A stretch of DNA of 52,139 nt from an uncultured Actinomycetes bacterium (GCA_903877095.1 CAIRCP010000103.1:1-52139), one strand, 5' to 3'. Shown: positions 24,907 through 33,943, numbered from the stretch's first letter. The notes: generated from the sequence alone by a model not told the origin. Made by a program: numbers and translations.

Positions 24907-27759
24907 GTGAGCACGCGCACGGCGAAGCCGTATCAGAGGCCGGAGCAGCAGCATTTGTGCGCGACCGTCGTGCACGGCGATTTGCGCTACGTGCGCCATC
25001 CCATCGTGGTCGGCCACTACGAGGGGGACACCATCATTGGCGCAGAGGCCTACATCGACCACCTACTCGGCGGGGCGCTTTCCCACCGCTACGCACTGGG
25101 TCTCTATCCCGGCGAATTCGGTTCGCTGGCAATGGTGTTGCAGAGACCCACTGCCGTGCAGACCGCACTCAAACTTCCTTCAGCGGCCATCGTCATGGGG
25201 CTGGGCAAGTGGGGTGATCTGACCTCGGGTCAACTCGCCGACCTTCTACGCCGCGCGGCGCTGCAATACATCCTGGAATTGGTCGACGGCCGCGACGAAA
25301 CTACCGCCATCGACGGGACGCCGACCCCGCCGGTCGGCCTGTCGGTTCTGCTGATCGGCGGCAACTCTGCAACCAACATCGATATCGGCGACTCAGTCGG
25401 CGCGATCCTGCGCGGGATCGCCCATGCCAACCGAGAACTGGCCGACGACCATGTCACCGATTTGCGTATCGAAGAGGTCGACATCGTCGAGTTGTACGCC
25501 GACCGTGCCATTGAAGCTGCGCACGCCTGCAAGCGTCTGGCGACGTTCATCGGCAATGAGTTCTTTACGAAGATCGAGGCGGCGCCACTGCTGAAACGTG
25601 GCCGCGACGGCCGCGATCGACTGACCGCTACCATCGACCGCGACGCCTGGCGGCGTTGGGAAGTGAGCGTGGTGAACCCGGTGGGTGGAGCCGGCGCCGC
25701 TCAGCAGCCTTCCCCCGGTGAGCCGGACGGGCCGGAGGTCTACCGCGAGATCCGTTTCCTCACGCTGTCGGATCGGGCACGGGCCGAGGCCATCTCCCAA
25801 CAGCGGCAGCCCGAATTGATAGAGCGGTTGATCAGAGATTCCATCTCCCGAGATGAATTCCGTCCGGACGCATCGCGCGTGCTGTTCGAGTTGACGGTCC
25901 CCAACGACCTGAAGTCGGGCCTTGCCCAGGTCGACAATCTCGTCCTGGTGGTCGACGCGGAGACCGCCGCCTTCCCATGGGAGTTGATGAGCGCCGGCGA
26001 CAAGCCACTGTGTGTTGCCAAGGCCCTCGTTCGCCAGTTGCAGACCGCACGGTTCCGGCCCCAGAGTGCGCGGGCCGGAAAGGCCGCCTATGTCGTGGGT
26101 GATCCGCGGGTCGCGCCGCCCCTCAAACAGCTCCCAGGTGCCCGCGACGAGGCGCGTAAAGTCTACGATCTGCTCAAGAGCGGATTCGAGGTGAATGCCC
26201 CCGCAGAGCACCCGACCGCCCTCGATGTGCTTTCCGGCCTGTACGAAAAACCCTATCGCATAGTGCATCTCGCTGGGCACGGGCAGTACGAGCCGCCGGT
26301 CACCAAGGGCGGAAAGGCGCGGAGCGGGCTGGTTCTGGACAACGGCGTGTTTCTCACCGCAGTCGAGATCGCTCAGATGCAGCAGGTGCCCGAATTGGTG
26401 TTTCTCAACTGCTGTCACATCGGACAGACCGGACCCGATTCGGGCATGGGAGCCAACGGAATCGAGTACAACCGTTTGGCGGCGAGCATCTCCCGCGAGT
26501 TGATCGAGATGGGTGTGCGGGCCGTCGTCGCCGCTGGCTGGGCCGTTAACGATGTGGCCGCGCCGAAGTTCGCCGAGGAGTTCTATTCGGCGATGCTGGC
26601 GGGCGAACCGTTCGGTCACGCCCTCAAAGCAGCGCGGCAGAGTGTCTGGGAGCTATTCGGAGCGAGTAATACCTGGGGGGCTTATCAGGCTTACGGCGAC
26701 CCGGATTACCGGCTTGATCCCAAGGGAGACCAAGGTTCCCGGCTGCCGGGGGATCTGGTGGATGCCGCCGAATTGATCGAAGCGATCCGTGCGGTCGGTC
26801 GGCGGGCGGCCGACGCCGGGAATGACGGCGACGAGCTGCGTCGAGCAGCCCGTGAGATCGACGATCTGGTGAGTGATCCACACCAAGCGGAATGGCTCGC
26901 GCACACCGATGTGCTGATGGAACTGGGCTACACGTTGGGCAATCTCGAACAGTTCGACGCTGCGGTCCAGTATCTGCGGAAGGCTCTCGACGTCGACGGC
27001 ATGAACAGCACCCTGACGTTTCGCGCCGTCGAGCGGCTGGCCAACTACGAGGCCCGCCTGGCCGATGTCGTCGGCGCCGATCCCGATCGCGGCGCAGAGA
27101 TGCGCCAGAGCGCGATCACGCGGCTGAGAAATCTGATTGCCATTAGCGAAAGTGCCGAGCGATTCTCGATGCTGGGAAGCGCCTACAAGCGCGTCGCGGT
27201 CGCTGAAACGGATGCGCTCAAAGCTCGGACCGCACTGGCGCAGGCCTCGCAGGCCTACAGCCAAGCCCATGAGCACAATCTGCATCGGCAGATCTTCGAC
27301 ACCTATCCGGTGCTGAACTGGCTGACCGTAGCGTTTGTCCTCGGTGAGCCGGTGCCAGACGCCGATGAACTCCTGGACCGCTGCGATGCCATCGTGGCTG
27401 AACGCTTCGCCGACGATCACAGCTTCTTCAATGCAGTCGGCATCGCCGAATCCCGCCTCGTCCGCATCCTTCGCCGTGGCGGGCTCGGCGAGCAAGGCGA
27501 AGGGGCAGACGCCGAACTGGCCGCCATCGAGTCCCTCTTCCGTCAGGTGATCGCCGGAACCGCTCCAAACGGTCGTGAACTGAATTCGGTTTACACCCAG
27601 ATCGATTCGATCTGTTCGTTGCTGCAGAAGCTATCCGGGGAGCGCGCGTCCACAGCGGTCACGATCAGCCGACTCTCCCAGTTGCGCCAGGCGATCAGCG
27701 CTGAGGCGCACGTCGTGTCGGCAGCCGAATACCTATCGCCCCAGGCTGATACAGCATGA
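24907..27759 (+). CDS. CHAT-domain protease with C-terminal TPR-like repeats
   Basis: 950 residues from GTG 24907 (TTG 24844 is an in-frame earlier option). Residues 1-~250 form a domain I do not recognise, beginning CATVVHGDLRYVRHPIVVGHY. The CHAT caspase-like fold spans about 340-610, with His458 in VHLAGHGQYEP and the nucleophile in LVFLNCCHIGQTG (Cys502/Cys503). It includes the usual RAVVAAGWAVND and FYSAMLAGEPFGHALKAAR. The last ~300 residues are helical repeats of TPR type (LGNLEQFDAAVQYLRKALDVDG). CHAT proteases work with caspases or cleave pore-formers such as gasdermins in bacterial cell death. Here the candidate pore is the MACPF-like protein. Confidence 0.87.
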   Translation: MSTRTAKPYQRPEQQHLCATVVHGDLRYVRHPIVVGHYEGDTIIGAEAYIDHLLGGALSHRYALGLYPGEFGSLAMVLQRPTAVQTALKLPSAAIVMGLGKWGDLTSGQLADLLRRAALQYILELVDGRDETTAIDGTPTPPVGLSVLLIGGNSATNIDIGDSVGAILRGIAHANRELADDHVTDLRIEEVDIVELYADRAIEAAHACKRLATFIGNEFFTKIEAAPLLKRGRDGRDRLTATIDRDAWRRWEVSVVNPVGGAGAAQQPSPGEPDGPEVYREIRFLTLSDRARAEAISQQRQPELIERLIRDSISRDEFRPDASRVLFELTVPNDLKSGLAQVDNLVLVVDAETAAFPWELMSAGDKPLCVAKALVRQLQTARFRPQSARAGKAAYVVGDPRVAPPLKQLPGARDEARKVYDLLKSGFEVNAPAEHPTALDVLSGLYEKPYRIVHLAGHGQYEPPVTKGGKARSGLVLDNGVFLTAVEIAQMQQVPELVFLNCCHIGQTGPDSGMGANGIEYNRLAASISRELIEMGVRAVVAAGWAVNDVAAPKFAEEFYSAMLAGEPFGHALKAARQSVWELFGASNTWGAYQAYGDPDYRLDPKGDQGSRLPGDLVDAAELIEAIRAVGRRAADAGNDGDELRRAAREIDDLVSDPHQAEWLAHTDVLMELGYTLGNLEQFDAAVQYLRKALDVDGMNSTLTFRAVERLANYEARLADVVGADPDRGAEMRQSAITRLRNLIAISESAERFSMLGSAYKRVAVAETDALKARTALAQASQAYSQAHEHNLHRQIFDTYPVLNWLTVAFVLGEPVPDADELLDRCDAIVAERFADDHSFFNAVGIAESRLVRILRRGGLGEQGEGADAELAAIESLFRQVIAGTAPNGRELNSVYTQIDSICSLLQKLSGERASTAVTISRLSQLRQAISAEAHVVSAAEYLSPQADTA

Positions 27760-27778
27760 CGGGGGGCACCCGCCAGCT

Positions 27779-29149
27779 TCACCCCGTGGGTGCGGATGCC
27801 TTGATGAAATACATGATCGGATCGTTGAAGTGCAATGACTTCAACTCCTGCGGCGGAGGTGCTGGCGGCGGCCCCTCGATGATGACCGGCAGAATCTGTG
27901 GCTGTGACATCGAGTTGCTGCCCTGGCGGTTCAGCGCGTAGCGCCACTCTTTGGCGACCCATTCCGAAGCCTTCGCCGATGTGGACCAGAACAGCAGGAA
28001 AAGGTCGCAGCGGTCTATCTCCCGATAGATCTTCCGCTCCCACCGGTCGCCGGGCTCCAGGGTGAGGATGTCCTGAAAAAATTCGATACCGAACTCGGGA
28101 AGCATCTGTGTCCGCTTGAGCACCTCGACGCGATCCGCCGAGCAATAGGAGATGAAGGCGCGACGATAGTGATGCATCCCCTCGGTGACGGCCGGCGGTG
28201 GTGCAACCGCCGCCGAAACCGAATTGCGCACGCTGACTTTGAATTTCAGCTGGCCGACGGGTACCGATTCGCGGCTGACGATGATCGTGCCGATCACCGT
28301 GCGGGCGCCGATCTCTGCCGGAACAGTGACACCGAACTGGACCGACTGGGGGCTTTGGACCCACACCATGGTCTGCACCGGCTCATCGATCACCAGACCG
28401 GGCATCAGCAGTTGGAAGGCTAACCGCTGACCCGCCAGGATCGGTGACTGGAACATCACGGTGCCCAACCGGTTGCTGTCAGAATCGAATTCGCCGGCCT
28501 GCGCGGCGACCAGATCCCGGTCCTCGGGCCGGTGGGCGAACATCTGCACCAGAAACTGGGTGTCCGGGGCGACCAGAGCAGGGGCGAACACGGTGCCCGC
28601 GAGCTCGACGCCTGCTGAACCCGCCACGGCTGAATCGTCCTCGGCGGAGCCCACATCGACGCCAGGTTCTGGTTCGGCTGTGCCGAGGTCGGGGGCCAGA
28701 CCCCAGGACTGCGCAGGCTCAGTCGGGTGGAGATCATGAACGCCTCGTTCAGGGGCACGGACGCTCTCCGTTGGCGGACGCATTCCGTCCAATTCCGCGC
28801 TGAGTTGGCGGCGGTGTTGATCGCCGGAGCCGAAGTAGACGACCCGCCAGTCCGCCCACTCGGCCGGCAGTGCCTGACGGACATGCTCGACTCTGACCAG
28901 CAGAATCGGTTTGTGAAGGGCTCGTGCGGTCCGCACCTGCCGCTGGCAGGCTTCCGAATTCAGCCAGGCTTCGGAGAGGACGGCGATGAAGCCTTCGCAC
29001 TCGCCGATGCGCTGATCGATCTCGTCTGACGTCGCTGCCGTCGACGCGGGGACGCGCCGGGTCTGATAGCCCCGCCCGGACAACCACTCCACCAGATCGT
29101 CGGTGATCTCGCCATCCGGGCCGGCGGAACTGATGAACAGCCGTCTCAT
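27779..29149 (-). CDS. Tandem TIR protein with central beta-sandwich
   Basis: 456 residues from ATG 29149 (TTG 29161 possible). The first TIR (1-125) starts RRLFISSAGPDGEITDDLVEWL and has VLSEAWLNSEACQRQV, where the usual catalytic Glu is Gln71. The middle (185-310) looks like an Ig-like beta-sandwich. The second TIR (325-430) reads RRAFISYCSADRVEVLKRT, GIEFFQDILTLEPGDRW and SEWVAKEW with Glu401 in the catalytic place. So probably only the second TIR consumes NAD, and the first serves for binding or assembly. It ends 19 bp from the convergent CHAT gene and starts divergently from the lysin gene. Confidence 0.85.
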   Translation of the reverse strand: MRRLFISSAGPDGEITDDLVEWLSGRGYQTRRVPASTAATSDEIDQRIGECEGFIAVLSEAWLNSEACQRQVRTARALHKPILLVRVEHVRQALPAEWADWRVVYFGSGDQHRRQLSAELDGMRPPTESVRAPERGVHDLHPTEPAQSWGLAPDLGTAEPEPGVDVGSAEDDSAVAGSAGVELAGTVFAPALVAPDTQFLVQMFAHRPEDRDLVAAQAGEFDSDSNRLGTVMFQSPILAGQRLAFQLLMPGLVIDEPVQTMVWVQSPQSVQFGVTVPAEIGARTVIGTIIVSRESVPVGQLKFKVSVRNSVSAAVAPPPAVTEGMHHYRRAFISYCSADRVEVLKRTQMLPEFGIEFFQDILTLEPGDRWERKIYREIDRCDLFLLFWSTSAKASEWVAKEWRYALNRQGSNSMSQPQILPVIIEGPPPAPPPQELKSLHFNDPIMYFIKASAPTG

Positions 29150-29224
29150 CCACGCCCCCAAGCGATCCCGCCGTCGTCACGCGTCCGACGTCCAGAACGC
29201 AAACAATGCCATGAAGGGCTTGCC

Positions 29225-29269
29225 GGCCGAAAGGGACCTAAGTACTCGTAAACAAAGTCCCTTAAGGCC
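29225..29269. repeat. 13-bp imperfect inverted repeat in a divergent control region
   Basis: The arms GGCCGAAAGGGAC (29225-29237) and GTCCCTTAAGGCC (29257-29269) match at 11 of 13 positions and enclose 19 bases. The repeat lies between the start of the tandem-TIR gene (29149, leftward) and the lysin gene (29414, rightward). It could be a dimer-binding operator for both promoters. The GGGAC/GTCCC halves recall DosR-type boxes, but the fit is poor. A hairpin in the 5' leader of either transcript is the alternative. Confidence 0.5.
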
Positions 29270-29413
29270 TATTCGCCCGTGTCGGCTCTGTTATAGCTTC
29301 GCAAACAACCGGGGTGGAGAGGCTGACGGGGCTGCGGCGTTATTCAATCGCAGACTGGCCGAGCAATTGATGCCGGAAATTCTCTCAGTGAGTTAGGCAG
29401 TTAGGGGACGACG

Positions 29414-32400
29414 ATGGGAACGAAGAGCACGGCACCTCGATCGGAGGCGGCGCCGAAAAGCAGGGTGAACCTCGGGCCGGTGGGCAAGCAGATGGCAGAG
29501 TTCCTCGAACGCTATCCCGACGCCGAGGGCCTCCGCATCATCAGCGGCAACGACGGCAACCACGGGGCGTTGTCGCATCACTATGGCGGGCTCCGCTATC
29601 AAGGTTCGCCGACGGCCGCGCTCGACATCGTCTTCGAAGGTCCCGGCGGCGCTGAGAAGATGCGGGACCTCGCAAAGTGGTTGTACGACAACTACGCCGA
29701 CTTCACCGTCGAACTGATCCATACCTATGAGCGCGGCAAGAAGGGCGCGTACGTCAAGAACCAGAAGACGTACCCCGATGGAAGTGTCTACGGCGGACCC
29801 GCGGCGATCGGCCATGAGCATCACATCCATTGGGCGACATCGGCGGCGTTGCTGGAGCGGGCGAAGCTGCCACGAAGCAGGGACACCGGCCCCATTCCGA
29901 TGCCGGCGGGCGTCATTCCCGGACCCGGGGAACCGGCGGACGCAGTCGGCATCGCCAATACCGCCCCCGTGTGGGGATGGGACGCATCCAACAATGACTG
30001 GGATCCGAAGCGCGGTCCCATGGACCTGGTCAGTGCCCAACGCGATGGCATCTCCTTCTTCACCCACAAGGCCACCGAGGGCAGCGACTTCAAGGACCCC
30101 TACTTCAAACAAGCGCTGGAACGGGCTCGCGCGGCCGGGATTCCGGTGCTCGGTTGTTATCACTACCTGTGGCCGGACAACATCGAGGCGCAGGTCAACT
30201 TCTGGATGGACTACGTCGAGTCCCAGACTCCATGGTGGAAGGAAGTGCCGTGGATCTGGCAGATCGACGCTGAGAAAGATGGAGTGCCGCGTCCGCCCAC
30301 TCCAGAGGAGATCGCGCGCGCAGTTGCTGTGCTTAAGCGCCGCATGGAGATTCAAGGCACCAGGGGCTACGTCGTCGTCTATGCACCGCACTGGTTGTAC
30401 GAGAACTCCCTGGGCGCCGGCTATGACATCTGGAACAGCTACTACGTCGGTTCCGGCTCTCCGCGTGCGTTCAAGGAGCAGTACCAGGGTGTCGGGGACA
30501 AGTCGGCCGGCTGGGATCTGATGTCCGGCCGCGTCCCGCGGATCCTGCAGTTCAGCTCCGACGGCGTGGTGGGCCGCCAGAACACCTGCGATATCAATAA
30601 GTTCAACGGGGATTTGCACGCGTTGATCCGGCTCTGCGGTCGCGATCCCGGGCGTATCGGCGCCCCGGTCACCCAACTGGTGGCCGCGCAACGAGGGGGA
30701 CCGGACAAAGTCCTCTCCTACGACCATTCCGATTCCTTCCTCCGCCAGGAACAGTATTGGGACTGCGGACCAGCGGCGACCCAGATCGTCCTCAAGGCGC
30801 TGGGAATCGACGCAAGCGAGAGGACCCTCATCGCCGAGATCGGTACCACCGAGAACGGCACAGATTGTGTGCAGCTCATCGAGCGGGTCCTCGACAAGCG
30901 TCTGCCGGGAGCGAACTTCACATCGATCGAGATGAACAACGACCCGCCGACGGCAGCCGATAAGGAGACGCTGTGGAACAACATCGTCCGCTCGATCGAC
31001 GCCGGCTACGGGATCGTGATGAATTGGGTTGTCCCGCCGGGCAATTACCCCGTCGGTGTTAAAGGATCGGTGTCGCCGAGCTACAGCAACGGGACTTACT
31101 GGCACTATGTCGCGTGCATGGGCTACGACAGCACCCCGGGCAAGCGGGCGGTGTGGATGGCCGACGGCGGGTTCAATCCGCACGAGTACTGGATCAGTTT
31201 TGATCAGGCTGCAACGCTGATCCCGCCCAAGGCCTATTGCTTCGCATTGGCCGGCGCGAGGGCACCGGTTGGTGGGCAGACGGTAGCCCAACTACCGACT
31301 CAGCCGCCGTCGCGGAGCATGGCGAACGTGGTGCCCCACGATCTGGTCGGCTGGAGGCACACCTTCTCCGATGGTCTGACTCGCGATGCCGACGAGGTCC
31401 TGACCGCGGTCATGGAGTTTGTCATCGAATGGCGTAAGGCGCACGCCGTGTCCACGGCGACGGGCGCCGGGGTCGCGGAGGAGCACAGCTCCGTCGCGTC
31501 GCAATCCCGCGGCGTGGATCTCGCACCGCGGGCCGCTGTGGCTGTTCGCGGCCCGATAGATCCGGGACCGCCCGTCGAATTCGCCAGGAAGATAGGCAAT
31601 GTCACGGGTATCGGGATCACCGACCGCTGGGGTATCGGTGCCACCGATCTGGGGGTGATGACCCTGACGCCATCGGGGCGGATTCTTGCGGTATTCGGTG
31701 ACACTTTCCGGGGGGAGCGGGTAGGCAGCGCCGACTGGCGCGCCCCGGTCGGGTTGATTTCGGACACCAGGAATCTCGATGACGGCATCGTGTGGACCCA
31801 GGCAGCCGGCAGGGATCCGGGCTATGCCCGGCAATTCTGGGATTACAGTCACCTAACCCCCGCCGGCGTGAAGACGACGGTGCTGCCCTCGGACGTCATC
31901 ACCATCGGTGACGCCATCTATCTGCACACGACTGCCCATTTCCCCTTCGGCAATCCCGGTTTCGGGGAGATCTGGAAGTCGACCGACGAAGGCCGCACCT
32001 GGTCGCTGCGCGTACCCAATATGGACATCAACGCGCACGGTGGGCTCGCTCAGCTGTGGACGTGGGCTCTGGGCGACGACGATTTCGTGTACATCCTGTC
32101 GACTGCTTTCAACGTCGATAGGGATAGGGAGGTCATTCTTCGTCGCGTCCACAAGTGCCGGATCGAGGATCCTTCCGCGTACGAGGGCTGGGGATGGGGC
32201 ACGGACAACGGGTCCAGCAGTCCCGGATGGGCATGGGGCCGCGAGCCATCGCCGTTGACAGGCAAGGGATACGGCGAGATGTCCCTGCGCCGCATCGACG
32301 GGCAGTGGGTCTTCGTGGCTTTCAACAAGGGCTCGCGCCGACTCGACGTCCGCGTTTTCTCCAGGTTCGAGGACTACTCCTTCCGCCAGGAACCGACAGT

Positions 32401-32776
32401 GATCCCTATTTGGGGCTGTGACTGGGGTTCCGAGTGCGACGGATGTCCCGGAAAAGCCTGCTCGGTGGCGCAGTTGTACGGACCGTCGATCGTTCCGGGG
32501 TCCCGTCCAGGCTCCGGATTCCATATCCTGCTCAGCCAGTGGCACAACCCACCGGAAGATGGATTGCCCTATCACGCAATGCAATTCAAAATCCCCGTCC
32601 CGAGTCTTCGGCGCTCGCGCAGTCGGGCCGCGGCGCCGGAATTCGCGCCGTGTGAATCGGAGACGGACCCGAAGAAGCCTCGCAAGAAGTCCGGTAAGAA
32701 GTCCGGTAAGAATTCCGGTAAGAATTCCGGTAAGAAGTCGGGCAAGAAGGTGCGCCCGGACAGTGCCGCCGGTTGA
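29414..32776 (+). CDS. Multidomain cell-wall hydrolase: M15-like, GH25, C39 peptidase, DUF4185
   Basis: 1120 residues from ATG 29414 behind AGGGGACG. Residues 25-150 look like a zinc D,D-peptidase of M15 type (SHHYGG...TAALDI and HEHHIHWA). Residues 185-400 are GH25 muramidase (VWGWDASNNDWD, TKATEGSDF, WQIDAEKDG with the D-x-E pair). Residues 430-640 are a C39-like papain-fold peptidase (QYWDCGPAATQIV for Cys, YWHYVACMGYDS for His). Residues 725-1080 are DUF4185 (DLGVMTLTPSGRILAVFGDTFRG). The end is a Lys/Ser/Gly tail. No signal peptide or membrane helix is visible. Similar domain sets occur in mycobacteriophage endolysins, but no holin or phage gene is near. Confidence 0.85.
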   Translation: MGTKSTAPRSEAAPKSRVNLGPVGKQMAEFLERYPDAEGLRIISGNDGNHGALSHHYGGLRYQGSPTAALDIVFEGPGGAEKMRDLAKWLYDNYADFTVELIHTYERGKKGAYVKNQKTYPDGSVYGGPAAIGHEHHIHWATSAALLERAKLPRSRDTGPIPMPAGVIPGPGEPADAVGIANTAPVWGWDASNNDWDPKRGPMDLVSAQRDGISFFTHKATEGSDFKDPYFKQALERARAAGIPVLGCYHYLWPDNIEAQVNFWMDYVESQTPWWKEVPWIWQIDAEKDGVPRPPTPEEIARAVAVLKRRMEIQGTRGYVVVYAPHWLYENSLGAGYDIWNSYYVGSGSPRAFKEQYQGVGDKSAGWDLMSGRVPRILQFSSDGVVGRQNTCDINKFNGDLHALIRLCGRDPGRIGAPVTQLVAAQRGGPDKVLSYDHSDSFLRQEQYWDCGPAATQIVLKALGIDASERTLIAEIGTTENGTDCVQLIERVLDKRLPGANFTSIEMNNDPPTAADKETLWNNIVRSIDAGYGIVMNWVVPPGNYPVGVKGSVSPSYSNGTYWHYVACMGYDSTPGKRAVWMADGGFNPHEYWISFDQAATLIPPKAYCFALAGARAPVGGQTVAQLPTQPPSRSMANVVPHDLVGWRHTFSDGLTRDADEVLTAVMEFVIEWRKAHAVSTATGAGVAEEHSSVASQSRGVDLAPRAAVAVRGPIDPGPPVEFARKIGNVTGIGITDRWGIGATDLGVMTLTPSGRILAVFGDTFRGERVGSADWRAPVGLISDTRNLDDGIVWTQAAGRDPGYARQFWDYSHLTPAGVKTTVLPSDVITIGDAIYLHTTAHFPFGNPGFGEIWKSTDEGRTWSLRVPNMDINAHGGLAQLWTWALGDDDFVYILSTAFNVDRDREVILRRVHKCRIEDPSAYEGWGWGTDNGSSSPGWAWGREPSPLTGKGYGEMSLRRIDGQWVFVAFNKGSRRLDVRVFSRFEDYSFRQEPTVIPIWGCDWGSECDGCPGKACSVAQLYGPSIVPGSRPGSGFHILLSQWHNPPEDGLPYHAMQFKIPVPSLRRSRSRAAAPEFAPCESETDPKKPRKKSGKKSGKNSGKNSGKKSGKKVRPDSAAG
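32684..32749 (+). repeat. 12-bp tandem repeat coding a KSGK/NSGK tail
   Basis: About five tandem copies of a 12-bp unit close to AAGTCCGGTAAG encode residues 1091-1112 of the lysin-like protein as K-(K/N)-S-G repeats. The polybasic tail could bind teichoic-like polymers, nucleic acid or acidic wall glycans. Copy number is likely to vary among strains. Confidence 0.8.
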
Positions 32777-32797
32777 TTCGGTCTATCGTCTAAACCT

Positions 32798-33928
32798 ATG
32801 GCGGCGAATTACGGCTGGGATGACCTCAGCGATGCCTACGCCCAGTTGCAGGACCAGATTCAGCACGTCCACTCAGACTATCCAGAAACCGAGGATGCGG
32901 ACCCCACCTCAGACGACGATGACGATGACCCGAGTGATCAGGAGTCCCACGTTCCTCCGCCACCGGAGAGCGAAATCCAGAAGTTGGTCAAGGAACGGGC
33001 GCAACGTCTCACTGTTTCGCGGAATCACCTTGTGCGCCGCAGAGGAACACTGCTGACTGCGCTTGAGAAGTTAGGGACGAATCGCGATTGGCAGGCTGAA
33101 CTCGACTACTGGGTACGGGAAAGCCAAGAGGCCCAGATCGGTGCGTTGATGAATTGCCTGGACTTGCTGCTCGGCGTTGCGGGCCCAGTCGGTGAAGCGC
33201 TCAGGACTCACCATTACAACGGTGGTTGGTTTTGGACACGGTACCTGAGCAAAAAGGGCCAACTTGAGACCATTCAGGAGGGACTGCGAAATCACGAGTA
33301 CGCAACGCCGGAAGCGGAACGTGCTGCGTTGGAACTCGGCGCAGACATCGAGGCACTGACGAAAAAGATCTGCAGGGAATACGACCTCATTGACTTCTAC
33401 ACGCTCCTGGAAAAGGCGGGCCTGAAAATCCGACGTGGGGTCGAGGTCACGCGGGCGGTCGAGTCCTGCGCGGAAAAACACAATCTGCTCTTTGCCGCCC
33501 ACCAGATCACCGAGTTCATTGCCGGCGGCATCGCCGATATGGGACTGGTAACGATCGAGAAGACCCTCATCAAGGAGGGTGCGCTCGCGTGGGCCGTGGG
33601 TGTCCACCTAGCGAATTTTTTCATCCGCTTCGGTTACAACAGTTTCCGGTTCAGCACGGCATTCTCCGCCGTTCACACCATCCTGGCCGACATCGACAAC
33701 TCTGCAGCGACGGCCGAACGGTTGAGGAGCTTGGCAGGTGAGACAACAAAGCGGATACGGGACATCGACATTCAACTGAAGCAACTCCAACAGGTGCAGG
33801 GAAACGACAAGCAGGCGGCAAGACTCCTGAAATCCCTGAAAGCTGAAAGGCGCCAGACCGCATTCAACTCGGGTATGGGGACCGCCTATGCACTAGCAGC
33901 ATCGCCGGAAATGCCTGACAGGCCCTAA
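32798..33928 (+). CDS. Hypothetical helical protein with acidic N-terminal region
   Basis: 376 residues, family not recognised. Residues 28-50 are strongly acidic (TEDADPTSDDDDDDPSDQES), followed by a Pro-rich spacer. From residue 60 the protein is almost entirely helical. Two rather hydrophobic stretches, MNCLDLLLGVAGPVGEAL (about 115-132) and EFIAGGIADMGLVTIEK...ALAWAVGVHLANFFIRFGYN (about 235-280), could insert in or lie on a membrane. A coiled-coil end follows (RIRDIDIQLKQLQQVQGN). Base composition is lower in G+C than the flanking core genes, which fits recent acquisition. It starts 21 bp after the lysin gene and is probably cotranscribed; immunity protein or membrane-active partner are both possible. 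Confidence 0.7.
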   Translation: MAANYGWDDLSDAYAQLQDQIQHVHSDYPETEDADPTSDDDDDDPSDQESHVPPPPESEIQKLVKERAQRLTVSRNHLVRRRGTLLTALEKLGTNRDWQAELDYWVRESQEAQIGALMNCLDLLLGVAGPVGEALRTHHYNGGWFWTRYLSKKGQLETIQEGLRNHEYATPEAERAALELGADIEALTKKICREYDLIDFYTLLEKAGLKIRRGVEVTRAVESCAEKHNLLFAAHQITEFIAGGIADMGLVTIEKTLIKEGALAWAVGVHLANFFIRFGYNSFRFSTAFSAVHTILADIDNSAATAERLRSLAGETTKRIRDIDIQLKQLQQVQGNDKQAARLLKSLKAERRQTAFNSGMGTAYALAASPEMPDRP

Positions 33929-33943
33929 CGAGGAGGAGATGGA

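Noticed and set aside
13987..29149. Canonical Thoeris (ThsA/ThsB)
   Set aside because: TIR and SLOG parts are present, but there is no SIR2-SLOG or Macro-TM ThsA protein; the SIR2-like domain is fused to TIR and looks inactive.
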